This document shows, one piece after another, positions 26,323-38,104 of a stretch of 64,000 bases of DNA. Source of the stretch: PR03 sp031362725 (lineage in GTDB: Bacteria > Myxococcota_A > UBA9160 > PR03); NCBI GenBank assembly GCA_031362725.1, contig JANLTC010000229.1, forward strand, positions 1 through 64,000, written 5' to 3'. A program made the translations under genes and the position numbers. Below the pieces are notes generated by a model. That model ran no database searches. It was not told the origin of the DNA and worked only from the letters and a program-made list of their open reading frames with translations. Every line of letters starts with the position of its first letter. Position 1 is the stretch's first letter.

Positions 26323-26348
26323 GCCCGGCACCAAGTAGGTGCAGGCTT

Positions 26349-28010
26349 CTACGCGTTGCTGATGCCTTGTACGAGCAGTGCCTGTGCGGCGCGCGCGCCG
26401 TCGATCGCGGCGCTCATGATGCCGCCCGCATAGCCGGCGCCTTCTCCGACGGGATACAGATTCACGAAGCCGAGCGCGGTGTAGCGCTCGCGATCGCGCG
26501 GAATCCGCACCGGACCCGAGCTGCGTGATTCGAGACCGACGAGCACGCCTTCGGGACCCGCGAAGCCGGGGATCTCGCGTTCGAAGTGCAGCAGCGCGCG
26601 TGCAAGCGCCGTTCGCACCAGATCCGGCAGCAACGCATCGACGCGCGCGGGGATCATCCCGAAGCGATAGCTCGTTCGCGGCAGCCGCTCGCGCACACGT
26701 CCCGCGAGGAAGTCCGGCGCGGTTTGCGCTGGCGCGCGGTAATCCGATCCGCCCGCTTCGAAGAACGCGCGCTCGAGCGCGGCCTGGAACGCGACGCCCG
26801 CGAACGCGCCCTCGCCGTATTCGCGCGGGCCGAGCGTCGTGACGATCGCAGCGTTTGCATACGGCGAGCTGTGTCGCGAGTTCGACATGCCGTTGGTGCA
26901 CAGCAGTCCGGGTTCGGACACGCTCGCGACGATCTGCCCGCCCGGGCACATGCAGAAGCTGTGTGCGCCCGGCGCGTCGTCGCCCGGGCTGCAGGTGACT
27001 CCGTAGTAGGCGGGACCGAGCAGCGCCGCTTCGGGTCCGGCGCCGTGCCGCGCGCGGTCGACGAGCGCCTGCGGATGCTCGATGCGTACGCCCAATTGAA
27101 ACGGCTTCGCCTCGAACGGAACGCCCTGCGCGGCGAGCGCACGCCAGGTGTCGCGCGCGCTGTGACCGGGGGCTAGCACCAGCGCGGCGCAAGGGATCTC
27201 GCCGCGTGTACTCGCAAGTCCGCACACTCTGCTGGGTGTAGACGCGTCGAGCACGAGCCCTTCGGCGCGCGTGCGAAAGTGGAACCGCACGCCGTCCGCT
27301 TCGAGCCGGGCTCGCATTGCGGGCAGAATCCGATGCAGCCGGTCGGTGCCGACGTGCGCGCGCGCGTCGTACGCGATCGCGGCTGGCGCGCCGCACGCGA
27401 TCAGCTCCTCGAGCAGCGGGATCTCGAGCGGGTGCGCGACGCGCGTGTAGAGCTTGCCGTCCGAGTAGGTGCCGGCGCCGCCCTCGCCGAAGAGCAGGTT
27501 CGACTCCGGGTCGGCAACGCGCGTGCGGTCGAAGGCGCTGAGCGCCCGGCCGCGCTCGTGCAGCGCGTCGCCGCGATCGACCAGATCGACGGCGACACCA
27601 TTGCGCGCCAGCACGAGAGCTGCGAAGAGTCCCGCCGGCCCGGCGCCGAGCACCGCGACGCGGCGGTCGCGCAGCGACGCGTGCACGCGCTCCACTGCGA
27701 TTCGTCCGCGCTCCGGTGCCCGCACGACGCGACCCGCCCGCTGCGCCCGCGTGAGACCCGCGGATGCGAAGCCCTCCGGCAGCACGAGATCCGCATGGAC
27801 GACGAAGCGCAGTCGGCGCGCGCCCCCGATCCGCCGCGCATCGAGCGACTTCTTCGCGATCCGGAAACCGCGCAGCGACTCCGCGTCGATCCCCGCCGCG
27901 GCGAGCGCTCGTTCGCGCACGCGCTCCTCGGGCTCGCCGATCGCGAGCTCGATGCCGTGTACGCGCCAGGTCTCCTGCGCTTCCGCCATCGCGTCGCTAC
28001 GCGCTTCCAC
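26349..28010 (-). CDS. FAD-dependent oxidoreductase (COG2509 type)
   Basis: Up to 553 residues. An N-terminal alpha/beta domain (~1-110) precedes the dinucleotide fold VAVLGAGPAGLFAALVLARN (~118-137) and a long FAD domain with LFGEGGAGTYSDGKLYTR, APGHSARDTW, HSFCMCPGGQIVASVSEPG and the closing YPVGEGAGYAGGIMSAAIDG. These blocks are typical of the uncharacterised COG2509 flavoprotein dehydrogenases. The reaction is unknown. The start overlaps the end of the upstream flavin enzyme gene by 14 bases. A second Met at residue 8 is also possible. Confidence 0.85.
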   Translation of the reverse strand: MEARSDAMAEAQETWRVHGIELAIGEPEERVRERALAAAGIDAESLRGFRIAKKSLDARRIGGARRLRFVVHADLVLPEGFASAGLTRAQRAGRVVRAPERGRIAVERVHASLRDRRVAVLGAGPAGLFAALVLARNGVAVDLVDRGDALHERGRALSAFDRTRVADPESNLLFGEGGAGTYSDGKLYTRVAHPLEIPLLEELIACGAPAAIAYDARAHVGTDRLHRILPAMRARLEADGVRFHFRTRAEGLVLDASTPSRVCGLASTRGEIPCAALVLAPGHSARDTWRALAAQGVPFEAKPFQLGVRIEHPQALVDRARHGAGPEAALLGPAYYGVTCSPGDDAPGAHSFCMCPGGQIVASVSEPGLLCTNGMSNSRHSSPYANAAIVTTLGPREYGEGAFAGVAFQAALERAFFEAGGSDYRAPAQTAPDFLAGRVRERLPRTSYRFGMIPARVDALLPDLVRTALARALLHFEREIPGFAGPEGVLVGLESRSSGPVRIPRDRERYTALGFVNLYPVGEGAGYAGGIMSAAIDGARAAQALLVQGISNA

Positions 28011-29244
28011 CGCGATTGACGATCGGCGCCGCCACCGACGCGCGTACCACCGGAATCTCGTGGTCGAGGAGCGATCGCATGCGCGGCTTGCGCGCGAGCG
28101 CGGCCTCGACGAAGGGTGCGAGCGTGCGCGCCTTCTCGGATTCGCGCGCTTCCGCTACTGCGGCGAACTCGGGCAGCACCTCGGCGGCGAACAGTTCGAG
28201 CGATTCGCAGATCTCGGCGTGACGGTTCTTGCCGGCCTGCTGCAGGAAGATCACCTGATCGACACCGGCGGCCTCGAAGTTCCGCAGATGCTGGCGCAGA
28301 TCGTCGGGCGTGCCGATCCCGGGCGCTTGCAAGCTCACGCCGTGCACGGCCGACTGCGCGGCAGCGCCGAGCCGCGCTGCTCGCTCGCGTTGGAAGCTCT
28401 CCCAGAGCTGCGAGCGACCCGGCACCGCGTCGCGCGTCACCAGCGCCGCGAGCGCGAAGCCGAAGAACTCGAAGCCTTCCTGGCCGCGGCGCACGGCCTC
28501 GTCGCGATCGGAATGGATCGAGAACGCCGACACCATCGCAATGTTCGCGTTGACCGCGTGGCCGATCGGCACGCACGCGTCGCTTCGGATGGTGTCGTAG
28601 TAGATACGGCTCCAGCTGCGCGCCTCTTCGGGATCGACGAACGAGAACGCCAGCGCGCCGACGCCCTTGCTTGCCGCGATGCGGATCGTGTCGCGATTGG
28701 TGCACGCCATCCACAGCGGCGGATGCGGCTTCTGCACCGGTTTCGGCAACACGTTGCGACACGGCATCGAAAAGGAGTCCCCTTCGAAGCCCGGGTACGG
28801 CGTCATCGCCATCATGTTGGCGATCTGCTCGGCGGCCTCGAGCGAATACGCGCGCTTCTCGCGTGCCGGCACGCCGAAGCCGTGCAGCTCGAGACGCGTT
28901 GCGCCTTCGCCGAAGCCGAAGTCGACGCGACCGTTCGAGACGAGATCGAGCGTCGCGATGCACTCGGCTGTTCGGGCGGGATGGTTGTAGCGCGCGATCA
29001 CCTGGCGGATGCCGTGGCCGAGCCGGATGCGCTGCGTGCGCGCCGCCGCGGCGGCGAGGAACACCTCCGGCGCGGAGCAGTGCGAGTACTCCTCGAGGAA
29101 GTGGTGCTCGACGGCCCACGCGGAATCGATGCCGAGCGCGTCGGCGAGCGCCACCTGATCGAGCGCCTCGCGGAAGAGCCGCTGCTCGGCGCCCTCCTCC
29201 CAGGGCTTGGGAAGCTGCAGCTCGTAGAAAACGCCGAAACGCAT
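27997..29244 (-). CDS. LLM-class flavin-dependent oxidoreductase
   Basis: 415 residues of the luciferase-like monooxygenase superfamily (FMN or F420 dependent). ATG 29244 is fixed by GGAGG seven bases upstream and by the conserved opening MRFGVFYELQLPKPW. An upstream extension to 29361 is not supported. Other blocks are DSAWAVEHHFLEEYSHCSAP, GHGIRQVIARYNHPAR, NGRVDFGFGEGATRLELHGF and QVIFLQQAGKNRH. Substrate unknown. It is the first of a two-gene unit with the COG2509 enzyme. Confidence 0.88.
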   Translation of the reverse strand: MRFGVFYELQLPKPWEEGAEQRLFREALDQVALADALGIDSAWAVEHHFLEEYSHCSAPEVFLAAAAARTQRIRLGHGIRQVIARYNHPARTAECIATLDLVSNGRVDFGFGEGATRLELHGFGVPAREKRAYSLEAAEQIANMMAMTPYPGFEGDSFSMPCRNVLPKPVQKPHPPLWMACTNRDTIRIAASKGVGALAFSFVDPEEARSWSRIYYDTIRSDACVPIGHAVNANIAMVSAFSIHSDRDEAVRRGQEGFEFFGFALAALVTRDAVPGRSQLWESFQRERAARLGAAAQSAVHGVSLQAPGIGTPDDLRQHLRNFEAAGVDQVIFLQQAGKNRHAEICESLELFAAEVLPEFAAVAEARESEKARTLAPFVEAALARKPRMRSLLDHEIPVVRASVAAPIVNRGGSA

Positions 29245-29421
29245 GGGGATCCTCCGCGGGGCCGCCAGCATACCTTCGGCATCGTCGCTTGCGGCGAGCG
29301 CCCTCGGGTCGTCGCGTCCGCCCATCGAGAGAGTCGCGACGCCGTCATACCGAACCCGCAACCTTCGGTGAAGGCGTTGCGGGCTCCCGCCCCGCGTCGT
29401 GCCTGTGCGATATTGAGGCGC

Positions 29422-31572
29422 ATGCCGATCGTTCCGCTAGGTCCCGGTTGCGAAGACACCTCTCGCGCGGCGGCTCTGCTGGCCGAGCGCATTCCCGACG
29501 CGCTGGCGCCGCTGGCGCGGCTGGCCTTCAACTACCGCTGGTCATGGGCGCTCGGCGGTCCCGCGTTGTTCTCGTCGGTGGACGCGGATCGCTGGGCGAT
29601 CTGCCACCACAACCCGGTGCGTTTGCTCCAAGAAGCGCCACTCGCCTCGCTCGAGCGTGCCGCATCCGACGCCGATCTATGTGGGCGTGCGCGTGAACTC
29701 GAAGAGCGCATTGCAGCGGAACTGGCTGCCCCGCCGCGCGGCGACGTACCGCCGGATCGACCGGTCGCGTTCTTCTGCGCCGAGTACGGCGTCCATCCCT
29801 CGTTGCCGATCTACGCCGGCGGGCTCGGCGTGCTCGCCGGCGACCTGCTGAAGGCGGCCTCCGACGCACGCCTGCCTTTCGTGGCGATCGGCCTGCTCTA
29901 TCGCGAGGGCTACTTCCGCCAGCGCATCGATGTCTCCGGCTGGCAGCACGAGTACTGGGTGCCGGCCGATCCGGACCTGCTGCCGGCGACGGTGGTCACG
30001 GCCCCGGGCGGCGGCCCGTTGTTGGTGCCGGTGCCGGTGCGCGGTGTCGAGGTGTGGGCGCAGATCTGGCGCGTCGACGTGGGGCGCGTTCCGCTCTACC
30101 TGCTCGACACCGACCGGCCCGAGAACCGGCGCATCGACCGCTGGATCACCTCGCGGCTCTACGTCGGCGATCTCGACGTGCGGTTGGCGCAGTATGCGCT
30201 GCTCGGCCGCGGCGGCGTCCGGGTACTGCAGGCGCTCGGCATCGACCCGAGCGTGCTGCACCTGAACGAAGGCCACGCCGGCCTCGCGACGTTGGAGCTC
30301 GCCGCCACCGAAATGCGTGCAGGGCGCAGCCTTTCCGACGCGCTGGCCGCCGTGCGCGCGCGCACCGTCTTCACCACCCACACGCCGGTGCCGGCCGGCA
30401 ACGAAAGCTACGAACGCGACGCAATCGTCCGCGCCCATCCGGACATCGCGGAGCGGCTGTGCACGGACTGGAACGACCTGTTCGCGCTGGCCAGCGACGA
30501 TCCCGCGAACCACGACAGCCGCGTCGGCATGACGCAGTTCGCGCTGCGTCTGGCGCGTTCGACCAACGCCGTGAGTCGGCGACACGGCGAGACCGCGCGC
30601 GCGATGTGGCGGCCTGCGTTCGGCGTCGAGACAGCCGACGAGGTGCCGATCACCCACGTGACCAACGGTGTCCACGTCCCCACCTGGATGGCGGCGCCGA
30701 TGCGGGAGCTGCTCGACCGCCACCTCGGCCTCGGTTGGGAGACACGCAGCGGTGACCCCGCCACCTGGAAGAAATTCGATGCGATCCCGGATGCGGAGCT
30801 GTGGGCGGTGCGCGGCGGGCTGCGCGCATCGCTGGTTGAGCGCTTGCGCGACCGTGCGACCGTGGACCGGCTGGAGCGGGGCGAGCCGCGCGCGTACGTC
30901 CAGCTCGCGGCCCACGCCTTCGACCCGAACCGGCTCACCGTCGGCTTCGCGCGCAGGCTTGCGACCTATAAGCGCTTGCACCTGCTCACCCGCGACCTCG
31001 GCCGCGCACTGCAACTGCTCGACGGTTCGCGGCCGGTGCAGATCGTCCTCGCCGGCAAGGCGCATCCGCAAGACGACGAGGCCAAGCGCATCGTGCAGCT
31101 GCTCTTCGGCGCCAAAGGCAGCCCGCACGTCGGCGACCGGATCGCCTACCTCCACGATTACGACATGGAGATGGCGCAGTTCCTCGTCGCCGGCTGCGAT
31201 CTGTGGCTCAACCTGCCGCGTCCGCCGCTCGAGGCGAGCGGCACGAGCGGCATGAAGGCGGCGCTGAACGGTGGCCTCAACCTGAGCGTGCTCGACGGCT
31301 GGTGGGACGAGGGCTTCGACGGAACCAACGGCTGGGCGATCGACGGCGCCGAGGACCCCGACCACGAGGCGCAGGACGCGCGCCACGCGGCGAAGGTTCT
31401 CGAGCTGATGGAGCGCGAGGTTGCGCCGCTCTTCTACGAACGCGACGCCGACGGAATCCCCCGCGGCTGGCTGCAACGCACCAGAGCGTCGCTGCGCACC
31501 GGCATCCACGACTTCAGCGCACGCCGCATGCTCGACGACTATGCGAAGGACGTCTACTGGCCCGCCGGTTAG
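29422..31572 (+). CDS. glgP: alpha-glucan (glycogen) phosphorylase, short form
   Basis: PLP enzyme that releases glucose-1-P from alpha-1,4-glucan. ATG 29422 gives 716 residues, matching the shorter TIGR02094-type phosphorylases rather than the ~830-residue classical ones. Much longer upstream reading in the same frame is antisense to two genes. Motifs: AFFCAEYGVHPSLPIYAGGL, LHLNEGHAGLATLEL, FTTHTPVPAGNE, ITHVTNGVHVPTW, FARRLATYKRLHLL and the PLP-lysine block EASGTSGMKAALNGGLNLSV. It lies divergent from the flavin gene with about 177 bases between. Confidence 0.93.
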   Translation: MPIVPLGPGCEDTSRAAALLAERIPDALAPLARLAFNYRWSWALGGPALFSSVDADRWAICHHNPVRLLQEAPLASLERAASDADLCGRARELEERIAAELAAPPRGDVPPDRPVAFFCAEYGVHPSLPIYAGGLGVLAGDLLKAASDARLPFVAIGLLYREGYFRQRIDVSGWQHEYWVPADPDLLPATVVTAPGGGPLLVPVPVRGVEVWAQIWRVDVGRVPLYLLDTDRPENRRIDRWITSRLYVGDLDVRLAQYALLGRGGVRVLQALGIDPSVLHLNEGHAGLATLELAATEMRAGRSLSDALAAVRARTVFTTHTPVPAGNESYERDAIVRAHPDIAERLCTDWNDLFALASDDPANHDSRVGMTQFALRLARSTNAVSRRHGETARAMWRPAFGVETADEVPITHVTNGVHVPTWMAAPMRELLDRHLGLGWETRSGDPATWKKFDAIPDAELWAVRGGLRASLVERLRDRATVDRLERGEPRAYVQLAAHAFDPNRLTVGFARRLATYKRLHLLTRDLGRALQLLDGSRPVQIVLAGKAHPQDDEAKRIVQLLFGAKGSPHVGDRIAYLHDYDMEMAQFLVAGCDLWLNLPRPPLEASGTSGMKAALNGGLNLSVLDGWWDEGFDGTNGWAIDGAEDPDHEAQDARHAAKVLELMEREVAPLFYERDADGIPRGWLQRTRASLRTGIHDFSARRMLDDYAKDVYWPAG

Positions 31573-31609
31573 TCTCCCCACGCTCTGCGCGCCCCGAGGA
31601 GTCGTCGCC

Positions 31610-32059
31610 ATGTCCGTGATCCCGCACTTCATGAAGTACGCAGCCGCGTTCGAGCAGGCCTACGCGAGCGACGATTGGTCGCTCGCAGCGCCGTTCTTCA
31701 CCGACGGCGCGGTCTACGAGGCGCAGCTTCCGGTACCGCTCGGCGGCCGCTTCGAGGGCCGCGCCGCGATTCTCGCGTACTTCAAGTTCGTGCTCGACAA
31801 CTTCGATCGTCGCTTTGCCTCGCGCGAAATCGGCCTGATCAGCGGTCCGCGCGAAGACGGCGATTCGGTGTGGCTGCGCGGCTCCGCTCGCTACACCGCG
31901 GCAGGGGTTCCCGATCTGTACTTCGAACTCGACGTCCACGTCGCGTTCGACGGCGACCGGATCCGCAGCATGGAAGACAGCTACGACCAAGCGACGATCG
32001 CGGAACTGGAGAACTACCTGCGCGAGTACGGCGCGAAGCTCGGGATCGCGCCCGGCTGA
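31610..32059 (+). CDS. NTF2-like / SnoaL-fold protein
   Basis: 149 residues starting at ATG 31610 with CGAGGAG nine bases upstream. The cone-shaped NTF2 fold is suggested by YAAAFEQAYASDDWSLAAPF, FTDGAVYEA, GRFEGRAAILAYFKFVLDNF and alternating strands to the end (FDGDRIRSMEDSYDQATI). Members act as small isomerases, dehydratases or binding proteins. No catalytic residue is assigned. It lies 37 bases after glgP on the same strand. Confidence 0.75.
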   Translation: MSVIPHFMKYAAAFEQAYASDDWSLAAPFFTDGAVYEAQLPVPLGGRFEGRAAILAYFKFVLDNFDRRFASREIGLISGPREDGDSVWLRGSARYTAAGVPDLYFELDVHVAFDGDRIRSMEDSYDQATIAELENYLREYGAKLGIAPG

Positions 32060-32098
32060 ATCGCACGACGCGTCCGCTCGGCCGTCGCCGCGAGACCG

Positions 32099-33217
32099 TC
32101 ACGATCGCGGGCTCGGGCAGCGCGGGAACGTTTCGCGCTCATCGACCGTGGCGACGCCGAAGGTGTAGAAGACGGAGCTGTCCTCGCGTTCGAGGCGCCG
32201 CGCGAGCGGCGCGTCGTGCACGAGGCCCGGCAGCGGCGGCGCCGCCCATTGCGCCGCGAGGTGGCGCCAACAGAGGCGCGAACCCGGAACGCTGCTGGCC
32301 GTGATCCGCGCGAGCAGCGCATCGAAGCGCTGCTGCGACATCCACGCGCTGACATCCGAGAGCGACCACTTCGTCGGCGCATCGCGCAACAGCCGCGGCG
32401 GCAGCTCCTCGATCGACGCGCAGCGAAGTTCGAGTCGCGCGAGATGCTTGCGCGCGCGCTCGGCGCCTTCGGCCGCGAGCCAAACCGGCAGCGCGCCGTT
32501 CGGGTCGTAGTCGCCGTGGTAGATCAGATGCAAGAGCGCACTCTCGCGCAGCAGCCGCCGCTGCGCGAAGTCGAGCATGCGGCCGTACAGATAGGTGCCG
32601 ATCCGGCCTTCTGTGGAACGCCGAAAGCTCGGATCCTGGAGCGCGAGCGCCGACGCGACCGGGTGGAAGAACGCGCGCCAGAAGCGCTCGCCGCGCACGA
32701 TCTCGACTGCCGAGCGCGCGAGCACCGCGCGTTGCTCGTCGAGCGAGGTTGCCGCGAAGCAGGCGCGCGGCCAGCCCAACAGACCGGCGCGGCGCAGCCA
32801 GGCGGAATGGCGCGCGAGCGCCGTTTCGAGCCGACCTGCATACAGCACACCGCGCCGCAGCAGCGACCCTCGCGCATCCCAATAGCGTCGCGCGCGCGGC
32901 GTGAGGCTCGGTCGCAGCTGTGCGTAGGCGTCGAGTCGATGCGCATCGGCATCGACGCCGAGAAACGCGCGAAACGGTGCCAGTGCCATCGCGTCGAGCG
33001 CGGCGGCCTTCAGTTCGAGCGTGTGGAGCTGGCTTTCGCGCCGATCGATCGCGAGGAAGCGGCGCGGTCCGGCGCCCAGCAGCGCGAGCGCACGACCTCC
33101 GCCTGCCGCAATACAGACGACGGTGTCGCCGTGCTCCGGTGCAAGCGCATGCAGCTCCGAGCGCGAGTCTTCATTGCACGCGCTGTAGAGCGGTCGGCGC
33201 CGCAGCGCGCCGATCAA
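32099..33217 (-). CDS. DUF3419 protein, BtaA-like aminocarboxypropyl transferase
   Basis: 372 residues. TTG 33217 overlaps the upstream stop as TTGA with GGAGA eight bases before. The protein opens straight into LYSACNEDSRSELHALAP, the hallmark of DUF3419. This is followed by a SAM-binding VVCIAAGGGRALALLGAG and AIDRRESQLHTLELKAAAL. Known members (BtaA) transfer a 3-amino-3-carboxypropyl group from SAM to diacylglycerol, the first step to betaine lipids. No BtaB-type methyltransferase is in the window, so the product may stay unmethylated or differ. It is last in a five-gene coupled operon with exporter and two-component genes. Confidence 0.8.
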   Translation of the reverse strand: MIGALRRRPLYSACNEDSRSELHALAPEHGDTVVCIAAGGGRALALLGAGPRRFLAIDRRESQLHTLELKAAALDAMALAPFRAFLGVDADAHRLDAYAQLRPSLTPRARRYWDARGSLLRRGVLYAGRLETALARHSAWLRRAGLLGWPRACFAATSLDEQRAVLARSAVEIVRGERFWRAFFHPVASALALQDPSFRRSTEGRIGTYLYGRMLDFAQRRLLRESALLHLIYHGDYDPNGALPVWLAAEGAERARKHLARLELRCASIEELPPRLLRDAPTKWSLSDVSAWMSQQRFDALLARITASSVPGSRLCWRHLAAQWAAPPLPGLVHDAPLARRLEREDSSVFYTFGVATVDERETFPRCPSPRS

Positions 33218-34055
33218 CGCGCGTCTCCAGGGTCCGGGTGCCGCCCGACCAGCGCGTACAGATCCTCGCCCTCGCGCTCCAATACCGACGCCGAGAATAC
33301 GTCCGCCGAGATCGCCGCGTCGATCTCCATCCGCGAGGTCTCGACATCGGTCCAGGCGTCGCGCCCGACTTGTTCGATGCGCATGTGTTCGATGCGCAGG
33401 AAGCCTGCTTCCTCGATCGCGCCCGCGAGCGCGATACGCAGTCGCTTGCTCGGCTCGGCGCCCGTTCCGCGGTAGAAGTCGACTCGCGCGACGCCGTTGC
33501 GCGCGCGGTCGATCCATACGACGAGCCTGCCGTACTGCGACTCGCGCTGCGGGATCGCTTCGATCACGGTGCATGCGGCGTCCGCCTCGTCTGCGTCGGG
33601 CAACCGGCGCAACGCGAAATGCTCGAAGCGCTGGTGCTCCAGCTCCTCGAAGCTGAGATCGCTGCCGTAGAACGAATCGCCCTTGTGCGCGGTGCCGACG
33701 CGTCGCGGGCGGCGCTCCTCGGCCTGATAGAGCCACGTGTCGCTCACGCCATCGGGTGTTTCGAGCACGAGCAGCGCATGGCCGCGCAGATAGTTCGGCG
33801 CGGTGAAGCGCAGCAGCGAGCGCGCGTGTTCCTCGTCGCGCCGATACGCGACGTCGAACGCGCGCCGTGACACCAGTTGTCCGCCGCGATGCACGCGCAG
33901 CTCGATGCTGCGCACGCCCGGCGCATGCAACGTGCGCTCGAACGCGCCCTGCAACAGCTCGCGATCGCTGCGGGCGTGCGCAGCGGTGTCCTCGGCCCCC
34001 GAGCGTGCGCCGAGCAGCGCAATCGCCAGCAGCAAGATCGCCAGCTCAGCCCGCA

Positions 34056-34056
<1 letters not shown>
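33214..34056 (-). CDS. LolA-like outer-membrane lipoprotein-sorting protein
   Basis: 280 residues with a signal peptide (MRAELAILLLAIALLGARSG). ATG 34056 has AGGAGG nine bases upstream and overlaps the upstream TGA. The periplasmic domain has the COG2834-like unclosed beta-barrel pattern: APNYLRGHALLVLETPDGVS, DTWLYQAEERRPRRVGT, DSFYGSDLSFEELE and a closing ISADVFSASVLERE. Such proteins carry lipid or lipoprotein across the periplasm and often accompany MMPL exporters, as here (first gene of the operon). Confidence 0.85.
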
Positions 34057-35374
<1,318 letters not shown>

Positions 35375-35378
<4 letters not shown>

Positions 35379-38104
35379 GATCTCTCCTCGCGCGGGCCGA
35401 GCTGTGGCAGCTGCATCCGGAACACCGTGCGCCCCGGCGCCGACTCGGCTGCGAGTGAGCCGCCATGCGCCGACACCACGTCGCGGCACAGTGCGAGTCC
35501 GAGTCCGAAACCGCTGCGGAAGCGGCCGACGCCCGGTTCGAAGATGTCGGCGGAGAGCTCCGGCGGAATCCCGACGCCGTCGTCCTCGATCTCGACCGTC
35601 ACCCACGAGCCGGGCGCATCGCCGCGCGTCGTGAGCGCCGTTCGCACCGACACCGCACCGCCGGGCGCCGTCGCCTTGACCGCGTTGTCGAGCACGTTCT
35701 CGACGAGCGATGCGATCCGCACCGGGTCGCCGACGAGCGGCAATCGCGCAAGCGCGTGCTCGACCGTGAAGTTCCGCTCGGAACGCAGCCGCGAGACGCG
35801 CGCCGTTGCGTCGTCGACGAGCCGCACCAGATCCACGCGACGCAGGTCGAGCCTGCGCCCGCCGCGCGAGAGCAGGCAATCGAGTCGTCTGCCGAGTTCG
35901 TGCGTGATCGACTCGATACGCCGCAACGCCGGACGCGACGCTTCGTCGGCGGCGCCTTCGATCGACCGCGCGAGATGGCGGATCTCCTCAGTGGGCTTGC
36001 GCAGTTCATGGGCGACGCCGCGGACGAACTCCGCGCAGCGCTGCCCGGATGCGATGCGCGCCAGCTCGCGCGCCTGCTGCGCCACCTCTTGCTTCAGGCT
36101 CGCGAGCAGATGGATGCGCTCTAGAGCCACGTTCGCGAGCGCGCTGACGGCGTCGGCCTGCGGCTGCAGGTCGGCCGCGCGCTCGGCTGCGAGATCACCG
36201 GCGGCGAGCCAGATCGAGCGCGCGGGCTCGACGTCGAGCGCGAGTCGCACGGTGTGCCGATCCCGTGGCGCCGTCGCGCGCTGCTGGGGGCGACGGCCGG
36301 TACAGCGCGCGAGAAACGTCGTCGCGGCGGCGCGTACCTGCGCGACGCGCCCCGCAGCTTGCACGCGCTCCGCAGCCTCGAGCACCGCGCTGCGATCATC
36401 GAGCGCGCACGAAAGCGCCTCGGTGCGCGCCGCGACGTGCGATTCGAGCTGGGCGGAGGCGGCCGCGTCGCCGAGCGCGAGCGTCGCGAGCAGCGCGACG
36501 TCTTCGATCGCGCGCAGCTCTTCGGGTGCGTACGGCAGGCCGTCGCTCCGCGGTGCGATCACCACCAGCGCTGGGTGGCTCGCGCGCGCCGCGAGCGCGA
36601 CGACGAGTTCAGGGCGCAGCATGTCCGGATCCTCGGAGCGCGAAGGGCGCACGATGCCGTTGCTCGGCTCGGGCTCCGCGTTGCGCCAGAGTTCCACGCC
36701 GCGTTCGGCGAGCGTCCCGCGGCCCACGTCGTCGCTGACGAAGAACGCCTCGACGACACCAGCGCGCAGCTCCTGGCCGAGCAGCAGCGCGAGACGGCGC
36801 AGAACTTCGGCCGGGTGCCGCGCGCCTGCGAGCTCGCGGCCCGCACGCGCGAGCAGCGCTTCGGGGGCCGCCGTCGCGACGAGCCGTCCGGAGGTGAGTC
36901 GCGTCGCCACCGAGTGAAATCCCTGGTAGATCAGCGCGGTGGCGAGTGCGAGCGCCGCGCCGTGAACCGGTGCGAAGTCCCGTGCGGCGCCGGCCGCTTG
37001 CCAGGCCGCGCCGGTGGTCGTCGCGGCGAGTAGCAACGCAATCGATGCGGCCGCGACCGACACAATTCCCTGCCGGAGCCAGGTCGGCGGATCGAGCAGC
37101 CGATAGCGCACGACCGCCCAGCCGAGCGCGAGCGGTAGCGCGAGCCCGCCGAGCGCGAGCAGTGCCGATCCGCAGGGCGATGGCTGGACGCCGGCGACGA
37201 ACACCACGAGCGGCCCCGCGCCCGCCAGCACGAACGCCGCCATCGCCGCCCGCGCGCGCGCCCGCTCGACCGGCGAGAGACGACGCCCCGGAAACGCGCA
37301 TGCGGCAACCAGGATCGCGCCCGACAGAAAACTCGCGGCGAGCGCGACGCGCTCCACGCCGTCGACCGCCGCCGGCTCGCGAAAGCGCAACTGCGCAACG
37401 AGCGCCGGCACGGCCCAAAGCGCGTAGGGGAGTGTCGCGAGTGCGCGCCGCCGGAAGCGCGGGACGACGACCGGAAAACGCGTCGCGAGGTGCAGCAGCG
37501 CCGCCGGCAGCGCGCACCAGGCGAGCAAGCCGAGGCGCGCGCGCAGGCTGGCTGCTCCGATCAAACCGACGTCGCGGGGCAGCACCAATCCCACCGCTGC
37601 GCCGAGGGCGGTACCGAGGCACAGCGAGACGGCGAAGAGCGGCGTCGCGACCGGGTGTTGCCCGCCGAGCACGCACGCGAGCGCGAACAGCAGCAGCACA
37701 CTCGCGGCCAGAAGCACCGGCCATTGCTCGGCGAGAGCGTGAGCCGTGCGAGAGGTCGCGACGCGCAACTCCACGCTTCGCGATCCGTGCGGCCCGCGGA
37801 CGTCGGCTGACACGATGTCGCCCACGTGAAGCTTCGCGACGCTGCGGAGCAACGCACTGCGATCGCGGGGCGCGACGACGCCGGTGTCGCCCGGCAATCG
37901 CAACGCGAGCACGCGCTCGCCGGGTCGCAGCACGGCGCCGGGTGCGCCGAGCAGAACCGCGGCGAACGGGATCCGCAGCGAGGGGTCGAGCAGCTCCGCG
38001 AAGCCGAGCGCGGACCCCGAAGCGAGCCCGCGCGGATCGGGTAGCAGCACCACGAACACGACCGCGACCAGCGCGGAGCCGAGCCATGCGCGCAGTGAGC
38101 GCAT
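35375..38104 (-). CDS. multi-pass membrane sensor histidine kinase
   Basis: 909 residues, from an ATG overlapping the exporter stop as ATGA. An N-terminal helix is followed by a PDZ-like segment (~45-115, VLRPGERVLAL and LHVGDIVSADVRG), seven or so TM helices (~125-390), a GAF-like domain (~410-560) and a helical linker. The kinase core has H-box VRGVAHELRKPTEEIRHL (~690), N-box LVENVLDNAVKATAPGG, G1 IEDDGVGIPPE and G2 GFGLGLALCRDVVS. The sensed signal is unknown, but the operon (exporter, lipoprotein carrier, DUF3419) points to envelope lipid status. Confidence 0.93.

Noticed and set aside
27469..29421. N-terminal extension of glycogen phosphorylase by about 650 codons
   Set aside because: The upstream frame is antisense to the LLM and FAD enzymes; the conserved phosphorylase start is at 29422 after a ribosome site.
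29677..31632. 651-codon minus-strand frame opposite glgP
   Set aside because: Antisense shadow of a conserved enzyme; no domain seen.
32099..33736. Longer form of the DUF3419 protein starting at 33736
   Set aside because: Its first 173 codons are an out-of-frame reading of the LolA-like gene; the TTGA overlap and ribosome site fix the start at 33217.
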